DNA of 64,000 nt, taken from IMG/VR virus record IMGVR_UViG_3300031851_002880, positions 1 through 64,000 of that record, one strand, 5' to 3'. The notes under the pieces are model-generated. The model was not told where the DNA came from, searched no databases, and was given only the letters and a program-made list of their open reading frames with translations. Origin of the DNA: a virus. Numbering within the stretch: the first letter of the stretch is position 1; every line of letters starts with the position of its first letter. This document shows positions 40,755 to 50,053 of this stretch, piece after piece. The translations under genes and the position numbers were made by a program.

Positions 40755-41742
40755 TTAGTTTCTCAAATCGGTGTGTTGCAACTTTATTTTGTTTACAATT
40801 TTCTGTGCATTTCGAAAATTTTTCGTTCATGATAGCAGTATATAAGTTACTATACCAGTCACTGTTGTAGATATCTTGTATACTATTTGATCCGTTTAAC
40901 CTGTGTTGGTTAGGACTATAAAATTTACTATAATCTTTTAGATTTTTAAATCCGAACTTAGTTCCCCACCAGCAGCAAGGAAGAACATAACCGTGGTATG
41001 TAATATATACACCATGGCCGTCTATACTTCTAGTAAGACATTTTGGTGCCATTATTGATGAAATTATCTTTGGTGTTACTTTCTTATCAATATTGTGTTT
41101 TGTTTTGCCAACATTAGGTCTAGGACTTCCTATAAACTTTACTTTAGAAAATCCTTCACTAGTTGCATAATCTTCAACTAGATGTGCTTGATGTTCATTG
41201 TGTGCAAAATATATAAATTGCCAAACTGCGTCTCCGCCGTGTGCTATGTATGTTCTATAATTTTCTTGTACTCTATCCCAAACAACATTTATCCTATAAA
41301 GATGATTAGTATCTTCAAAGCCATCAAGGCCCCATGTTACATTGAGACGGTTGTTTGATTCTGCAGATATTTGTCCTAGCTCTTTCCAAAATTCTTTATT
41401 GCGTGTTCCGCCGTTGGTAGAAATAGATATCCTAGGTTTCGTAGGAAATAGATCATCACTAGATAGAATCCACTTTACAATTTCAATTAGATCAGGATTA
41501 GTTGTTGCTTCGTCGTAGTTACCGCACATATGTATATGTGTTAAACTTGACCAAGTGTCTTTATCAAACCAACTTTTAAATTGTTCTAAACTTATGTACG
41601 TATCATTTAATGTAATAGGATACATCTCATCTTTCCACTTATCGACCTTTGACCTTGCACAAGCCGGACAAGCAGCATTACAATAGTTAGACATTTCAAT
41701 TTGAACTTTAACTTGATCTTTAACTAAAACTTTCCAACTCAT
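40744..41742 (-). CDS. Radical SAM enzyme (DTNHLYR subfamily)
   Basis: 332 residues. CNAACPAC (Cys21, 25, 28), IHMCGNYDEATTNPDL in place of GGEP, ISISTNGGTRN, WGLDGFEDTNHLYRINVVW, YRTYIAHGGDAVWQFIYFAHNEHQ. C-terminal VLPCCWWG plus CTENCKQNK. First of three consecutive paralogues (40744, 41739, 42797). Overlaps both neighbours by 4-11 bases. Confidence 0.9.
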   Translation of the reverse strand: MSWKVLVKDQVKVQIEMSNYCNAACPACARSKVDKWKDEMYPITLNDTYISLEQFKSWFDKDTWSSLTHIHMCGNYDEATTNPDLIEIVKWILSSDDLFPTKPRISISTNGGTRNKEFWKELGQISAESNNRLNVTWGLDGFEDTNHLYRINVVWDRVQENYRTYIAHGGDAVWQFIYFAHNEHQAHLVEDYATSEGFSKVKFIGSPRPNVGKTKHNIDKKVTPKIISSIMAPKCLTRSIDGHGVYITYHGYVLPCCWWGTKFGFKNLKDYSKFYSPNQHRLNGSNSIQDIYNSDWYSNLYTAIMNEKFSKCTENCKQNKVATHRFEKLNDK

Positions 41743-42788
41743 TTTTGTTCTACTATTTCGTTTTGATATGCTTTATTGTATGCGCATGTTCTTATACAAC
41801 GCTCTATATGTTTATTGTGTTTAGGGTTCCAGCTTTCCTCAAGTACATTCATATAGTAAGGTTGTTGCATAACTTCTTCTATAGATTGTGTTTTTAAACT
41901 ATTCCAGCTGTCAGGATAATCACTAAGTTTTTCTGATATATTGTCTATATCTTTAAATGCGCTATCCCATAAAAAACAACACGGCCACATTTGTTGTTGT
42001 GCATTAATAAATATTTCACCTTCGTGTACATACTTACATGAAATTGTATTAATGATACTATTGTCAACTTCATTATTAGCAATTAGTTTATCTAACTTGT
42101 AAACTTCATCTTTACGTTTATGTTCGTTCTTACCTGTAGTAGTAATTACTTTTGTTTCTTTATTATTTTTCTTACCAATACGAGATATCCATTGATGATA
42201 ACTGTTACGCATTCCTGTGCGAGTAGCAAATTTAAATCCTAAACGTTTAGCATGTTGTTTTGCTATATCAAGTTCATATTCGTTATGATCAAAAACAATA
42301 AAGACCCATTGTGCTCTGTGAGTATATTCTCCAACTGTTTCACAAAATGCATTTATATTTCTTTCAAGAACACTCCATTTAGTGTTTACTCTATAAATAT
42401 GATTTGTTTCTTTATGACCGTCAATACACCATTGCACGAAAAACTTTTGACGATACTGGTTTGCTAGTTTACCTATTCTACGCCACATGTCTGCTGTACC
42501 TACAGCACCGTTTGTACTAATGCTTGCTTTTCCGCCATGTTGTAATATGTATTCTACCATATCAGCAAACTGAGGATGTATTGCTGGATCGCCTAATACA
42601 CCACAAAATTTAAATTCTTTATCTGCTATATGATTAGTAGTAGGAAATATTCTCTGCAGATCTTGCAGTGAAAAACTGTTTATTCTCAGCAAATCATTCC
42701 AAATTGTTCTAGCACAACCTGGACAGGCTGCATTGCAATCGCTGGTAATTTCTAGTTCAATTTTTTTAACATCATTAATTGTAAGCAT
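41739..42788 (-). CDS. Radical SAM enzyme (DTNHLYR subfamily)
   Basis: 349 residues. CNAACPGC (Cys18, 22, 25), FKFCGVLGDPAIHPQFADMV, ASISTNGAVG, WCIDGHKETNHIYRVNTKW, AQWVFIVFDHNEYEL. C-terminal MWPCCFLW, CKYVHEGEIF and a final CIRTC. Has an insertion around 205-235 rich in Lys compared with its neighbours. Middle gene of the paralogous trio. Confidence 0.9.
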   Translation of the reverse strand: MLTINDVKKIELEITSDCNAACPGCARTIWNDLLRINSFSLQDLQRIFPTTNHIADKEFKFCGVLGDPAIHPQFADMVEYILQHGGKASISTNGAVGTADMWRRIGKLANQYRQKFFVQWCIDGHKETNHIYRVNTKWSVLERNINAFCETVGEYTHRAQWVFIVFDHNEYELDIAKQHAKRLGFKFATRTGMRNSYHQWISRIGKKNNKETKVITTTGKNEHKRKDEVYKLDKLIANNEVDNSIINTISCKYVHEGEIFINAQQQMWPCCFLWDSAFKDIDNISEKLSDYPDSWNSLKTQSIEEVMQQPYYMNVLEESWNPKHNKHIERCIRTCAYNKAYQNEIVEQK

Positions 42789-42796
42789 AACTGTAC

Positions 42797-43861
42797 TTAT
42801 TTGAACTGTTCAGCAAAAGGATCAAACTCGGCACCGCATTTCATTGCACATACTTTTAACTTGCCATCACCACAACTGGGCTTTGACCAACTTTCTTGTA
42901 TTCGATCAAATGTTCCTGTAGCAAATACTGCCTCTAGGCCGTTTCGAGCATTAAGTGCTTCTTTATCAATAAAGTCCCATATCTGTTCTACTTTAGGATC
43001 CTTGTGCCACCATTTGTACATACGTCCAGCAGTCCAACAGCATGGCATTGCTAGACCCTCTGCTGTTATGAATAAGCTATTATCTTTCTTTACTTTACAA
43101 ATGATAGGGGCTGCATCATAGTAAGCGTCCATAGTACCGTACTTGTTTATAATTACATCTTGTTTGCTAAGAGCTTTATTTTGATATTTTGCATCTGGTT
43201 TTTTAAGTTCTGCTGACTTGTTACCTTTACGATCTACTGCTTGATGAGATTCTTTCTTTTTTGAATCTTGTGTAATAAAGCGTCCAGTCTTTTTCTTCAT
43301 AAACTTTTCGCAGCCCCATTCGTTAGCAAGTGCTTCCGCTTCTTCAACTTGGTGTTGATTGTGTTCAAAAATTAAAAAGTCCCAACGTGCTCTGCCACCT
43401 GCTGCAATAAACGCTCGCATGTTGCGTTCTACATTATCCCATACAACTCCTTGGCGATATAAATGATTAGTGTCACGCAAACCGTCCACACTAAATATGA
43501 CGGAGCCCATCCTTCCAAAAACTTCAGCCAGCTGTCTCCACCACTTTTCATTTTTTGCCCCTGCGTTTGTATTCATACTTAGCCACATATTAGGATTGTG
43601 TAATCTAAAATATTGAAATATTTCTAATGTGTCTTTAGCAACGATAGGATCTCCCAAGTTGCCACACATATACATTGTATCTAATTGTGCAATAAATTCT
43701 TTTGTAAAAATATTTTTGCAATCGTCTAATGATAGTTCATCTAAATTAATGTGCGGATTTAATCCTTCGCCGTTCATATTACGGTCACACATTGGACAAT
43801 TGGCTTGGCAGTTTTGTGTAACCTCAAGGTGTATTGTTTTTATATCTTCGTATCTATACAT
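42797..43861 (-). CDS. Radical SAM enzyme (DTNHLYR subfamily)
   Basis: 354 residues. CQANCPMC (Cys18, 22, 25), YMCGNLGDPIVAKD, LSMNTNAGAKN, FSVDGLRDTNHLYRQGVVW, AFIAAGGRARWDFLIFEHNQHQVEEAEALA. C-terminal AMPCCWTAG and KVCAMKCG. Includes a basic insertion (about 195-230). Starts 8 bases inside the small ORF 43854-44078. Third gene of the trio; most typical member of the subfamily. Confidence 0.9.
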   Translation of the reverse strand: MYRYEDIKTIHLEVTQNCQANCPMCDRNMNGEGLNPHINLDELSLDDCKNIFTKEFIAQLDTMYMCGNLGDPIVAKDTLEIFQYFRLHNPNMWLSMNTNAGAKNEKWWRQLAEVFGRMGSVIFSVDGLRDTNHLYRQGVVWDNVERNMRAFIAAGGRARWDFLIFEHNQHQVEEAEALANEWGCEKFMKKKTGRFITQDSKKKESHQAVDRKGNKSAELKKPDAKYQNKALSKQDVIINKYGTMDAYYDAAPIICKVKKDNSLFITAEGLAMPCCWTAGRMYKWWHKDPKVEQIWDFIDKEALNARNGLEAVFATGTFDRIQESWSKPSCGDGKLKVCAMKCGAEFDPFAEQFK

Positions 43862-44078
43862 CCATTATCAACTTTACATCTTTACCAGGACCAACTTTAC
43901 TAGGCAGGTTGCCGTACTGTTCAACATACCATTCGATTACAGCCTTGTACCAGTTTTGACTGTTATGATGTGCTACTTTATTGAACTGCCAAATATTATT
44001 ATTGGTTGCTTGCATTGTACTCAATGCCCTAGCACTCTCTGTTTGCAGTTCTCTTACACTTAGTTCATTTATATCCAA
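43854..44078 (-). CDS. Small hypothetical protein within the radical SAM island
   Basis: 74 residues, the only short gene within the radical SAM stretch. Starts MDINELSVRELQTES, has NNNIWQFNKVAHHNSQNWYKAVIEWYVEQYG and ends VGPGKDVKLIMDV. Amphipathic and aromatic-rich; no known domain. It is coupled to the methyltransferase upstream (14-base overlap) and the radical SAM gene downstream (8 bases). Could be a recognition element or a substrate peptide for the neighbouring enzymes, but nothing in the sequence proves this. Confidence 0.6.
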   Translation of the reverse strand: MDINELSVRELQTESARALSTMQATNNNIWQFNKVAHHNSQNWYKAVIEWYVEQYGNLPSKVGPGKDVKLIMDV

Positions 44079-44979
44079 TTAACATAAACCTCTTGTACTT
44101 GGGCAGTTCTAGTTCACCTGCATATAACGGACCTGTCATACGTGCCATGTTGCCAAACTCTTTGATGTCTTTAACACAATTAACATGTTCTTCTACTTCA
44201 TAATAATTATTACTTTGTAGAACTACTAATTTATCGTTTGGTATTAGATCATACCATTCTGAAAAGTTTTCTATGTGTTCGCAACTTGTGTTTATAATAG
44301 TATTAGGACTATCTGTAATTGGATAGCTCATTCTATTGTTTGCGTTACTCCAATACTGCCATGTATGCTCATTATAATCAATATCCATTATATCTTGTGT
44401 AATACTTTTAAATCGCCATTGATCTACAAACCAAGGCTTGTTAAATACTTCAGCAATATCTACACAGCTAGGATCAATGTCGAAAGATCTAACTTTATCT
44501 ACTTTAATGTTACTCTCAAATAACATTGTAGCTAGTGTAGCGTACCAACCTGCACACAAGAATACTGTGCCTAAATCAACCTTAAGTTTTCTAAGTTCTT
44601 TTACTAACCACAGTTTACTTTGTAATTGCCCTCTAGAAAAACAATCGTCCCAAATATTTGTTTCATTAACAAAAAAACTTTTGAATGCTGCTATAAATTG
44701 AGTGTCAGCGTAACAATCTAGGGTGGGCCAAAGTTTCCATGTATTGTCTTCTAGTACAAGTTTCCTTAAATCATCGTTGTTACACAATCTAAAGATACTA
44801 TGCAAATTTTGTTCTAGCACTGCTTTACGTAATTCTTCAATATCTCCAGATACATGATTAGGCATTAGTCTAAATATACTGCTGATATCTTGGTCAATAT
44901 ATGCTCTACGTAGATCTGCTAATTTGCTATTAGTAGGATACAGTAGTTCAAACCTATCTAATAACTCATGTGTCTTCAT
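44065..44979 (-). CDS. SAM-dependent methyltransferase-like protein
   Basis: 304 residues from ATG 44979, preceded by AGGAG (44987-44991). N-terminal 100 residues are helical with two repeats of the form ...ELRKAVLEQNLHSIFRL / DLRRAYIDQDISSIFRL. The class I Rossmann core follows: GTVFLCAGWYATLATMLFE (motif I without the usual DxGxG), VRSFDIDPSCVDIAE (acidic residue for SAM ribose), SITQDIMDIDY, NTIINTSCEHIENFSEW. A methyltransferase or SAM-binding protein. Overlaps both neighbours by 14 bases. Confidence 0.7.
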   Translation of the reverse strand: MKTHELLDRFELLYPTNSKLADLRRAYIDQDISSIFRLMPNHVSGDIEELRKAVLEQNLHSIFRLCNNDDLRKLVLEDNTWKLWPTLDCYADTQFIAAFKSFFVNETNIWDDCFSRGQLQSKLWLVKELRKLKVDLGTVFLCAGWYATLATMLFESNIKVDKVRSFDIDPSCVDIAEVFNKPWFVDQWRFKSITQDIMDIDYNEHTWQYWSNANNRMSYPITDSPNTIINTSCEHIENFSEWYDLIPNDKLVVLQSNNYYEVEEHVNCVKDIKEFGNMARMTGPLYAGELELPKYKRFMLIGYK

Positions 44980-46603
44980 TAAACTTCTCCTGAAGCCAAT
45001 CAAAGTCATTTATTTTTTTAAGTGCTTCACTATTGCCTTGGCTTGCTGTTCCGTAAGCAGACCCTTGTCTAGCGCCTTTGATAGCCCATTCTCCGTAAGG
45101 ACGCTCTTTCCCCACTGTCGTCCAGGTAAGTAAACGGTCATCTGTTTCTTCATTCTTTTGCCTATCAATTACTTTACTAGAAAGTTTACAACATTCTCTA
45201 AATGCACCTTTCCAGGTGCTATATGGATCTGTGTTAAAATTAGTTATACAACTAATATCCGGCATTGCTTTAAACTTTTCTGATATACTAGTTGTCATAT
45301 CAGGCTTACTAGTATCCATGTTAAGCGTAAGCTCTCTTGGCAATAGCTTTACGCCGCCGTATCCGTATACTAGATCGTTTATAGGATTTATACTACGCCA
45401 TACATGTACAAAGCCTTCTTGTCCTTTATAACGGAAATCAAAACTATCTACTATTGTAGCATCGCCGTCTACAACAAAAAATAAGTCAGTAGTACACAAT
45501 TTAGCTGCTTCAATGTGTGCTTGATGTATGCCTTTGACTCCGTGTATACGTTGCGCTCTTGGAAAACGTTCTTTCAAGTTTTCCCAGTTTTCATCAGCAT
45601 TAGGTTCATTATAACTTATAAACACAATATCATAATCTTTAACTTTAGGATAACTTGCTACTGTTGCATGTTCTTTGCGCTGAGACACAAATCTATAGTC
45701 AAACTCTTTTTGTGTAATAGGATTATGTTTACTGCATAACACAATGCCATCAAAGTGATCTCCATTTAAGAACACATGATTTATTGTTCTGTCGTATTCG
45801 TTATCATGTGAAAAATACATATCAAATTTGAATGCCTTTTCAACTTGTACTCTTTCAGGTACCATCCAAAACATTTCTGTCTTGCTCATCTTTAGTGCTT
45901 TGAGATAGTCTACATATGTAACAACTTCAAACTTTTCGTATTCGCAAGGTCCACTTGCTGTTATTTCCCACTCTTTTCTGTTTACAATAAACTTGTAATC
46001 TACTTGCTTTTTGTTAAGCTGCTTATGTATTGAACATAGGAAGACACCATTATATAATTCTTTACCTTCAACACTATGCACAAACGCATGATTTTCTCGC
46101 CTATCATAACTGTTATGATGACTAAAGTAAAATCCAAGATCAAAGCTAGGATTAATTGTCAAGTTTCTGCTTACTACCCAAAATAGTTCTGTAGTAGTTT
46201 GTTCAAATGCACGTTCGTATTCTTCAAATGTGTCTACATAGAAAAAATCGTACTGCTTGGGTACACTTATTTGTATGTCAACTTCTTTTTTGTTTACAAA
46301 AAATCTATGCTGTAGTTCCTTTTCTCTTATTTCTAAACGCTTTGGAAATAAGTTAATACCATCGTAATGTTCGCCGTTTTTAAAAAGATGAACGTATTCA
46401 TTACTCCATGCATCAGGTACATAGTCAAAATCAAAATCGTCAAGTACTATTACGTCACTAGGTATGTACCAAAAGAATTTGGTAAAGGCTCTTTTTTGTG
46501 CTTGTTTAAAGCCGTCGCACTTTTTTACAGTAGGAAATTTAGATTTAAGTGTTTCATACTGTTCTGCATTTTTGTCATTTAGTTGATAGAATATATCATA
46601 CAT
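44966..46603 (-). CDS. GT-A glycosyltransferase with three degenerate tandem repeats
   Basis: 545 residues. The C-terminal 220 residues are a GT-A domain: YDIVFISYNEPNADENW (324-340), RIHGVKGIHQAH, and LFFVVDGDATI with the metal-binding DGD (379-381), then WKGAFRECCKL and ERPYGEWAIKGARQG, all shared with the gene at 59501. Residues 41-59, 138-156 and 242-260 align without gaps to the DGD segment (T-x-x-F-F/W ... F-D/K-F), but with PSD, SRN and PER in place of DGD. So the N-terminal half is three decayed copies that likely serve binding rather than catalysis. Donor and acceptor unknown. Confidence 0.82.
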   Translation of the reverse strand: MYDIFYQLNDKNAEQYETLKSKFPTVKKCDGFKQAQKRAFTKFFWYIPSDVIVLDDFDFDYVPDAWSNEYVHLFKNGEHYDGINLFPKRLEIREKELQHRFFVNKKEVDIQISVPKQYDFFYVDTFEEYERAFEQTTTELFWVVSRNLTINPSFDLGFYFSHHNSYDRRENHAFVHSVEGKELYNGVFLCSIHKQLNKKQVDYKFIVNRKEWEITASGPCEYEKFEVVTYVDYLKALKMSKTEMFWMVPERVQVEKAFKFDMYFSHDNEYDRTINHVFLNGDHFDGIVLCSKHNPITQKEFDYRFVSQRKEHATVASYPKVKDYDIVFISYNEPNADENWENLKERFPRAQRIHGVKGIHQAHIEAAKLCTTDLFFVVDGDATIVDSFDFRYKGQEGFVHVWRSINPINDLVYGYGGVKLLPRELTLNMDTSKPDMTTSISEKFKAMPDISCITNFNTDPYSTWKGAFRECCKLSSKVIDRQKNEETDDRLLTWTTVGKERPYGEWAIKGARQGSAYGTASQGNSEALKKINDFDWLQEKFNEDT

Positions 46604-46608
46604 ATCTT

Positions 46609-46637
46609 ATTATAACACAGATCATTTCATATGTCTA
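46609..46637 (-). promoter_or_regulatory. Promoter before the GT-A repeat gene
   Basis: Minus strand TAGACA (46637-46632), 17-base spacer, TATAAT (46614-46609). Five bases separate it from the ATG at 46603, giving a leaderless or nearly leaderless message; no Shine-Dalgarno is visible. -35 matches 5 of 6 positions. Confidence 0.6.
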
Positions 46638-47755
46638 GTATTTCCGTAAGAAACATGTTGATTTGATCCTTCGTAACTGCGCCACGGATCAAATACAATA
46701 TAGTTACCTTCTGGTAACTTATCATTTTCATGTACTCTAACAACAACACTAGGAGTTTCATTTACTACCCAACCGCCTAGTTTTCTTACATAGTGTTGTA
46801 CAAGTAAACTATAACTACCGTCTACATATTCAACATCAGGTTTGTAACTATCGCTACTAAACTGTATTTTGTTTCCGTACTTTAATATTTCAATAGCCAT
46901 ATTTTTTGCTTGTATTTCTCTAGCATTCATTACACTATCAAATATGTCGTAGCCTAGATTTAGTTTATCTGCCATGTAGCGCAAAGCTATATTATCTCTT
47001 GGATGACATGCGCCGCCATCGCCCATTCCTGCTTTCATATAGCTTGGCCCCATAATACGCTGTGTACTATCACGTAATGCTCCTGTCACAACATCAACAT
47101 TAATGTTGCCTTGCTTTTGTGCAACATCTTGTACCATATTTACTAGTCCAATTTTTGTGCTAATAAAGGTATTGTAGAATACTTTGATACATTCACATTC
47201 GTCCCAAGTACCAATAACGTAGCGAGGATCATTTTCCATTATAGATTTATAAAAATCAACAAGTTGTTTTGCATCACCTGTTTCGGTACCATCTTCTGTA
47301 CCTATCATTACCATTTCAGGATTAACCATATCCCAAGCAACTGTTCCCATAGCAATCAAATAAGGATTGTATACAAAGCGTGTGTTAGTTACTAGCGGTA
47401 TAAACTCTCTACGCACTGTGCCAGGTAACACTGTGCTTATTAATACAAGTAATTGATCTTTTGTCATATGCTTGTTTGCTTCAGCAATTACTTCTTTAAC
47501 AATGTCGTATTGAAAATCTTTTGGCTCTAGATGTGCCGTTGGTGCTCTGCCATCGTAGTCTGGATCATGAGGTGTTGGTACAGCAACAAATACAATATCA
47601 GCACCATTAATTGCACCTTGGATTGTAGGGAACTGTGCTACATTATTATTGCCTCGTTTAGCAATATCATATCCAGTTACATTGTGTCCTTTTTCTGCAA
47701 TAACTTCTGCACAAGGCAGTCCAAGTTTCCCTAACCCGATAAATGCTATATTCAT
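46622..47755 (-). CDS. UDP-glucose/GDP-mannose 6-dehydrogenase family protein
   Basis: 377 residues. GLGKLGLPCAEVIA (7-20) is the NAD-binding loop; DIVFVAVPTPHDPDYDG and VLISTVLPGTVRREF are the usual second and third signatures; ECIKVFYNTFISTKIGLVN and GDGGACHPRDNIAL carry the conserved Lys and the catalytic Cys (normally GGxCxPKD). Oxidises a nucleotide sugar at C6 to a uronic acid, cytoplasmic, using NAD. With the epimerase at the left edge it would supply activated sugars to the glycosyltransferases. Slightly short (about 390-440 usual). Confidence 0.9.
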   Translation of the reverse strand: MNIAFIGLGKLGLPCAEVIAEKGHNVTGYDIAKRGNNNVAQFPTIQGAINGADIVFVAVPTPHDPDYDGRAPTAHLEPKDFQYDIVKEVIAEANKHMTKDQLLVLISTVLPGTVRREFIPLVTNTRFVYNPYLIAMGTVAWDMVNPEMVMIGTEDGTETGDAKQLVDFYKSIMENDPRYVIGTWDECECIKVFYNTFISTKIGLVNMVQDVAQKQGNINVDVVTGALRDSTQRIMGPSYMKAGMGDGGACHPRDNIALRYMADKLNLGYDIFDSVMNAREIQAKNMAIEILKYGNKIQFSSDSYKPDVEYVDGSYSLLVQHYVRKLGGWVVNETPSVVVRVHENDKLPEGNYIVFDPWRSYEGSNQHVSYGNTRHMK

Positions 47756-48744
47756 TAAAATTTTACCTTATCTATAAATTGTCTATTCTTTACTGCTGCT
47801 CTCTGCAACATCTTTACATTATGTTCTAAGCGTGGCTTTAAACTAATTAATAGTTCTTTCAAATCTTTACGTTGCTTTAAGTTTTGTACTACATTACAAA
47901 TCCATTTAATTCTATCAGTATGCCATTGGTGTTTATATCCAGTGCCAAACAAATCGTCAAATGTATCAATGCCCCAACTATGGAGTATCTTATAAACGTT
48001 ATCATCACCTAGCACAACAAACGGACGCATACCTATAATAGGCTTAAACACCTTTTCACTAACAAATACATTAGTATGTATCGTAGTTTCGCTGACAATG
48101 TTGAGAAAGTGAGAATTCCAATTGCTGCGTAATCCTAAACTAGTAATATCATTTGTAATGCCGCCGGCATCACCTGCTACGCTTTCGTCACCTTCTTTAT
48201 TGACTACATCACTTTTAAGTGTTATCGGAACTTCTAGTCCATGATAGTCCCATGGATTCTCAAACTTTCCTAAACTTAGATATCCACAGTCCTGTAAACC
48301 TCTTGTTATTAAATGCTTTACTAAAAATATTCTATGCTCATGCGGCTTTCTATTTAGACACATATAAACTTTAGTAATATCATTATTTTCCATATCCATT
48401 ACATCAGCAGTTTCATACTTGTACCAGTTGTCATGTATAAAGTCTAGCCAAAAACTCCAATAATGATCTCCATCATAGTTTCCAAAGCGTACAACATTAG
48501 GATGCTTATCTATTGCTTCGTTTGCTTTTGTTCTGCATTTTCTGTTTTCCCAATCCGGACCACTATAACAAACTATTTTTTTAGGATTAGATGCAAGTAA
48601 TTCTTTAAGGTCATTGTCTTTTTCTATCCAAGTAGAATTTATAAATGAAACGCCTGGTCCACATTTTGATAATAGCTGTTGCTTAATTTTTTTGTCGTGC
48701 TGACCTATAATTGTGGTTGAGTCAAAACCTTTATCATAATGCAT
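47755..48744 (-). CDS. Putative glycosyltransferase (VTET...SEK motif family)
   Basis: 329 residues. N-terminal half holds strands such as KIVCYSGPDW and KVYMCLNRKPHEHRIFLV. The C-terminal block FLNIVSETTIHTNVFVSEKVFKPIIGMRPFVVLG, then WGIDTFDDLFGTGY, resembles the S/T-E-K nucleotide-sugar-binding strand of GT10-like (fucosyltransferase-type) GT-B enzymes. Two paralogues with the same block lie at 48734 and 50853. Sugar and acceptor unknown. One-base overlap with the dehydrogenase gene. Confidence 0.65.
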   Translation of the reverse strand: MHYDKGFDSTTIIGQHDKKIKQQLLSKCGPGVSFINSTWIEKDNDLKELLASNPKKIVCYSGPDWENRKCRTKANEAIDKHPNVVRFGNYDGDHYWSFWLDFIHDNWYKYETADVMDMENNDITKVYMCLNRKPHEHRIFLVKHLITRGLQDCGYLSLGKFENPWDYHGLEVPITLKSDVVNKEGDESVAGDAGGITNDITSLGLRSNWNSHFLNIVSETTIHTNVFVSEKVFKPIIGMRPFVVLGDDNVYKILHSWGIDTFDDLFGTGYKHQWHTDRIKWICNVVQNLKQRKDLKELLISLKPRLEHNVKMLQRAAVKNRQFIDKVKF

Positions 48745-50053
48745 GAGTATTCTCCAGCCAAGTCATTACATTTACCCACTTTTGCTTTCCTTTATGTTCA
48801 AAGAAAACATTTCGATTGTGTACACATTTGTCTTTTATGTATTGACTTCCTAATATGTGATCTTTATTGCCGTCGACAATATTTTGTACATTTCTCAAAA
48901 GCAAATCACTCCTTTGTCTTATGTCAGTAATTTTGTCATACTCCTCATCAAATAATTCAGGAAATGTTTCATATCCATAGTGACGTAGAAAGTGTAGTGT
49001 GTTTACTTGGCTTGCAACTAAGAAAGGATGAAAATTAACAATTGGCTGATAAATTTTTTCTGTTATGAAAAGTACGTCTTCTACATTTACAGGTTCGTAT
49101 GTTGTTTCTGTAACAAAAGAAAAATCACTATCTAAATAATGATGATTAATTAATGCACGTTGATTGTATCCTTGTTCTATTTCAGTTCCGTCATAATCAA
49201 TAATGTAAGGAGCATCTTGTAGGAACATGTTTAATGGCTGTTCAAGGCTTTTGTGATGTTCTTCATTTAAACAATATTTGTCAATACTTTCATACATTGC
49301 ATCAGTATGAAATCTATCTACATGAGGTTCAAAATATCTATTCAACCAACTGTAATAACTATGTCTTAGTAAATCACGTTTATAAAATTCCGCTGCAAAG
49401 AATACACGTTGATGTCTTGGATTGGCATTCTTAAATATAAACCGTTTGCTTTTTGGAGCATCGTAGTTTAGAAACGTGTCTACATCTAATGGCTTATCGT
49501 CCATTTGTGTAATTTCCATATTATACGTTGCTTCAAAACTGTCCATACCATATACGTTAATTTCACTGTAGCCTTTTCTCTTTCGCCAAGCTGCAAAATT
49601 TTTCTGTATGTTTATATCACCAAACACAAGAAAAACTTTATGTGCAGGTATTGCTAAGTCTTTAACACAGAAATCAATAATTTCCATAAACCTTGGCATA
49701 GTTAAACTAAAGCCTTCATTTGGAAACCATAATAGTAACTTTAGTTTACTATCTAAATCACGTATTAGATTCAATGGCTCTTCATCAATATGTTCAAATA
49801 CATTACGATATACAAATGCATGGTCAATCCAATCAATTTCAATATGATAGAAAGCTGGCTGTCCTACATAGTCCTTAGGAGTAGTACGCTGAACAGGTAT
49901 ATCTAGATAGTCACATACTTCTGTAATAAACTTTGGCTTTACACTCTTAAATTGATTGTACTTATATGCTTCTCTAGTACGCAACTCTTTAGGAACACCA
50001 TTTGGTATCCATTTCTCGCCAACAACTCCGGATTGGTAATACAGCGTTATCAT
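48734..50053 (-). CDS. Putative glycosyltransferase (TEK motif family)
   Basis: 439 residues, the largest of the trio. FSFVTETTYEPVNVEDVLFITEKIYQPIVNFHPFLVAS and HYGYETFPELFDEEYDKI form the conserved C-terminal block. The first 200 residues have LKLLLWFPNEGFSLTMPRF and VFLVFGDIN and may form the acceptor lobe. Same family as 47755 and 50853. Overlaps its neighbours by 11 and 4 bases. Confidence 0.62.
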   Translation of the reverse strand: MITLYYQSGVVGEKWIPNGVPKELRTREAYKYNQFKSVKPKFITEVCDYLDIPVQRTTPKDYVGQPAFYHIEIDWIDHAFVYRNVFEHIDEEPLNLIRDLDSKLKLLLWFPNEGFSLTMPRFMEIIDFCVKDLAIPAHKVFLVFGDINIQKNFAAWRKRKGYSEINVYGMDSFEATYNMEITQMDDKPLDVDTFLNYDAPKSKRFIFKNANPRHQRVFFAAEFYKRDLLRHSYYSWLNRYFEPHVDRFHTDAMYESIDKYCLNEEHHKSLEQPLNMFLQDAPYIIDYDGTEIEQGYNQRALINHHYLDSDFSFVTETTYEPVNVEDVLFITEKIYQPIVNFHPFLVASQVNTLHFLRHYGYETFPELFDEEYDKITDIRQRSDLLLRNVQNIVDGNKDHILGSQYIKDKCVHNRNVFFEHKGKQKWVNVMTWLENTHAL

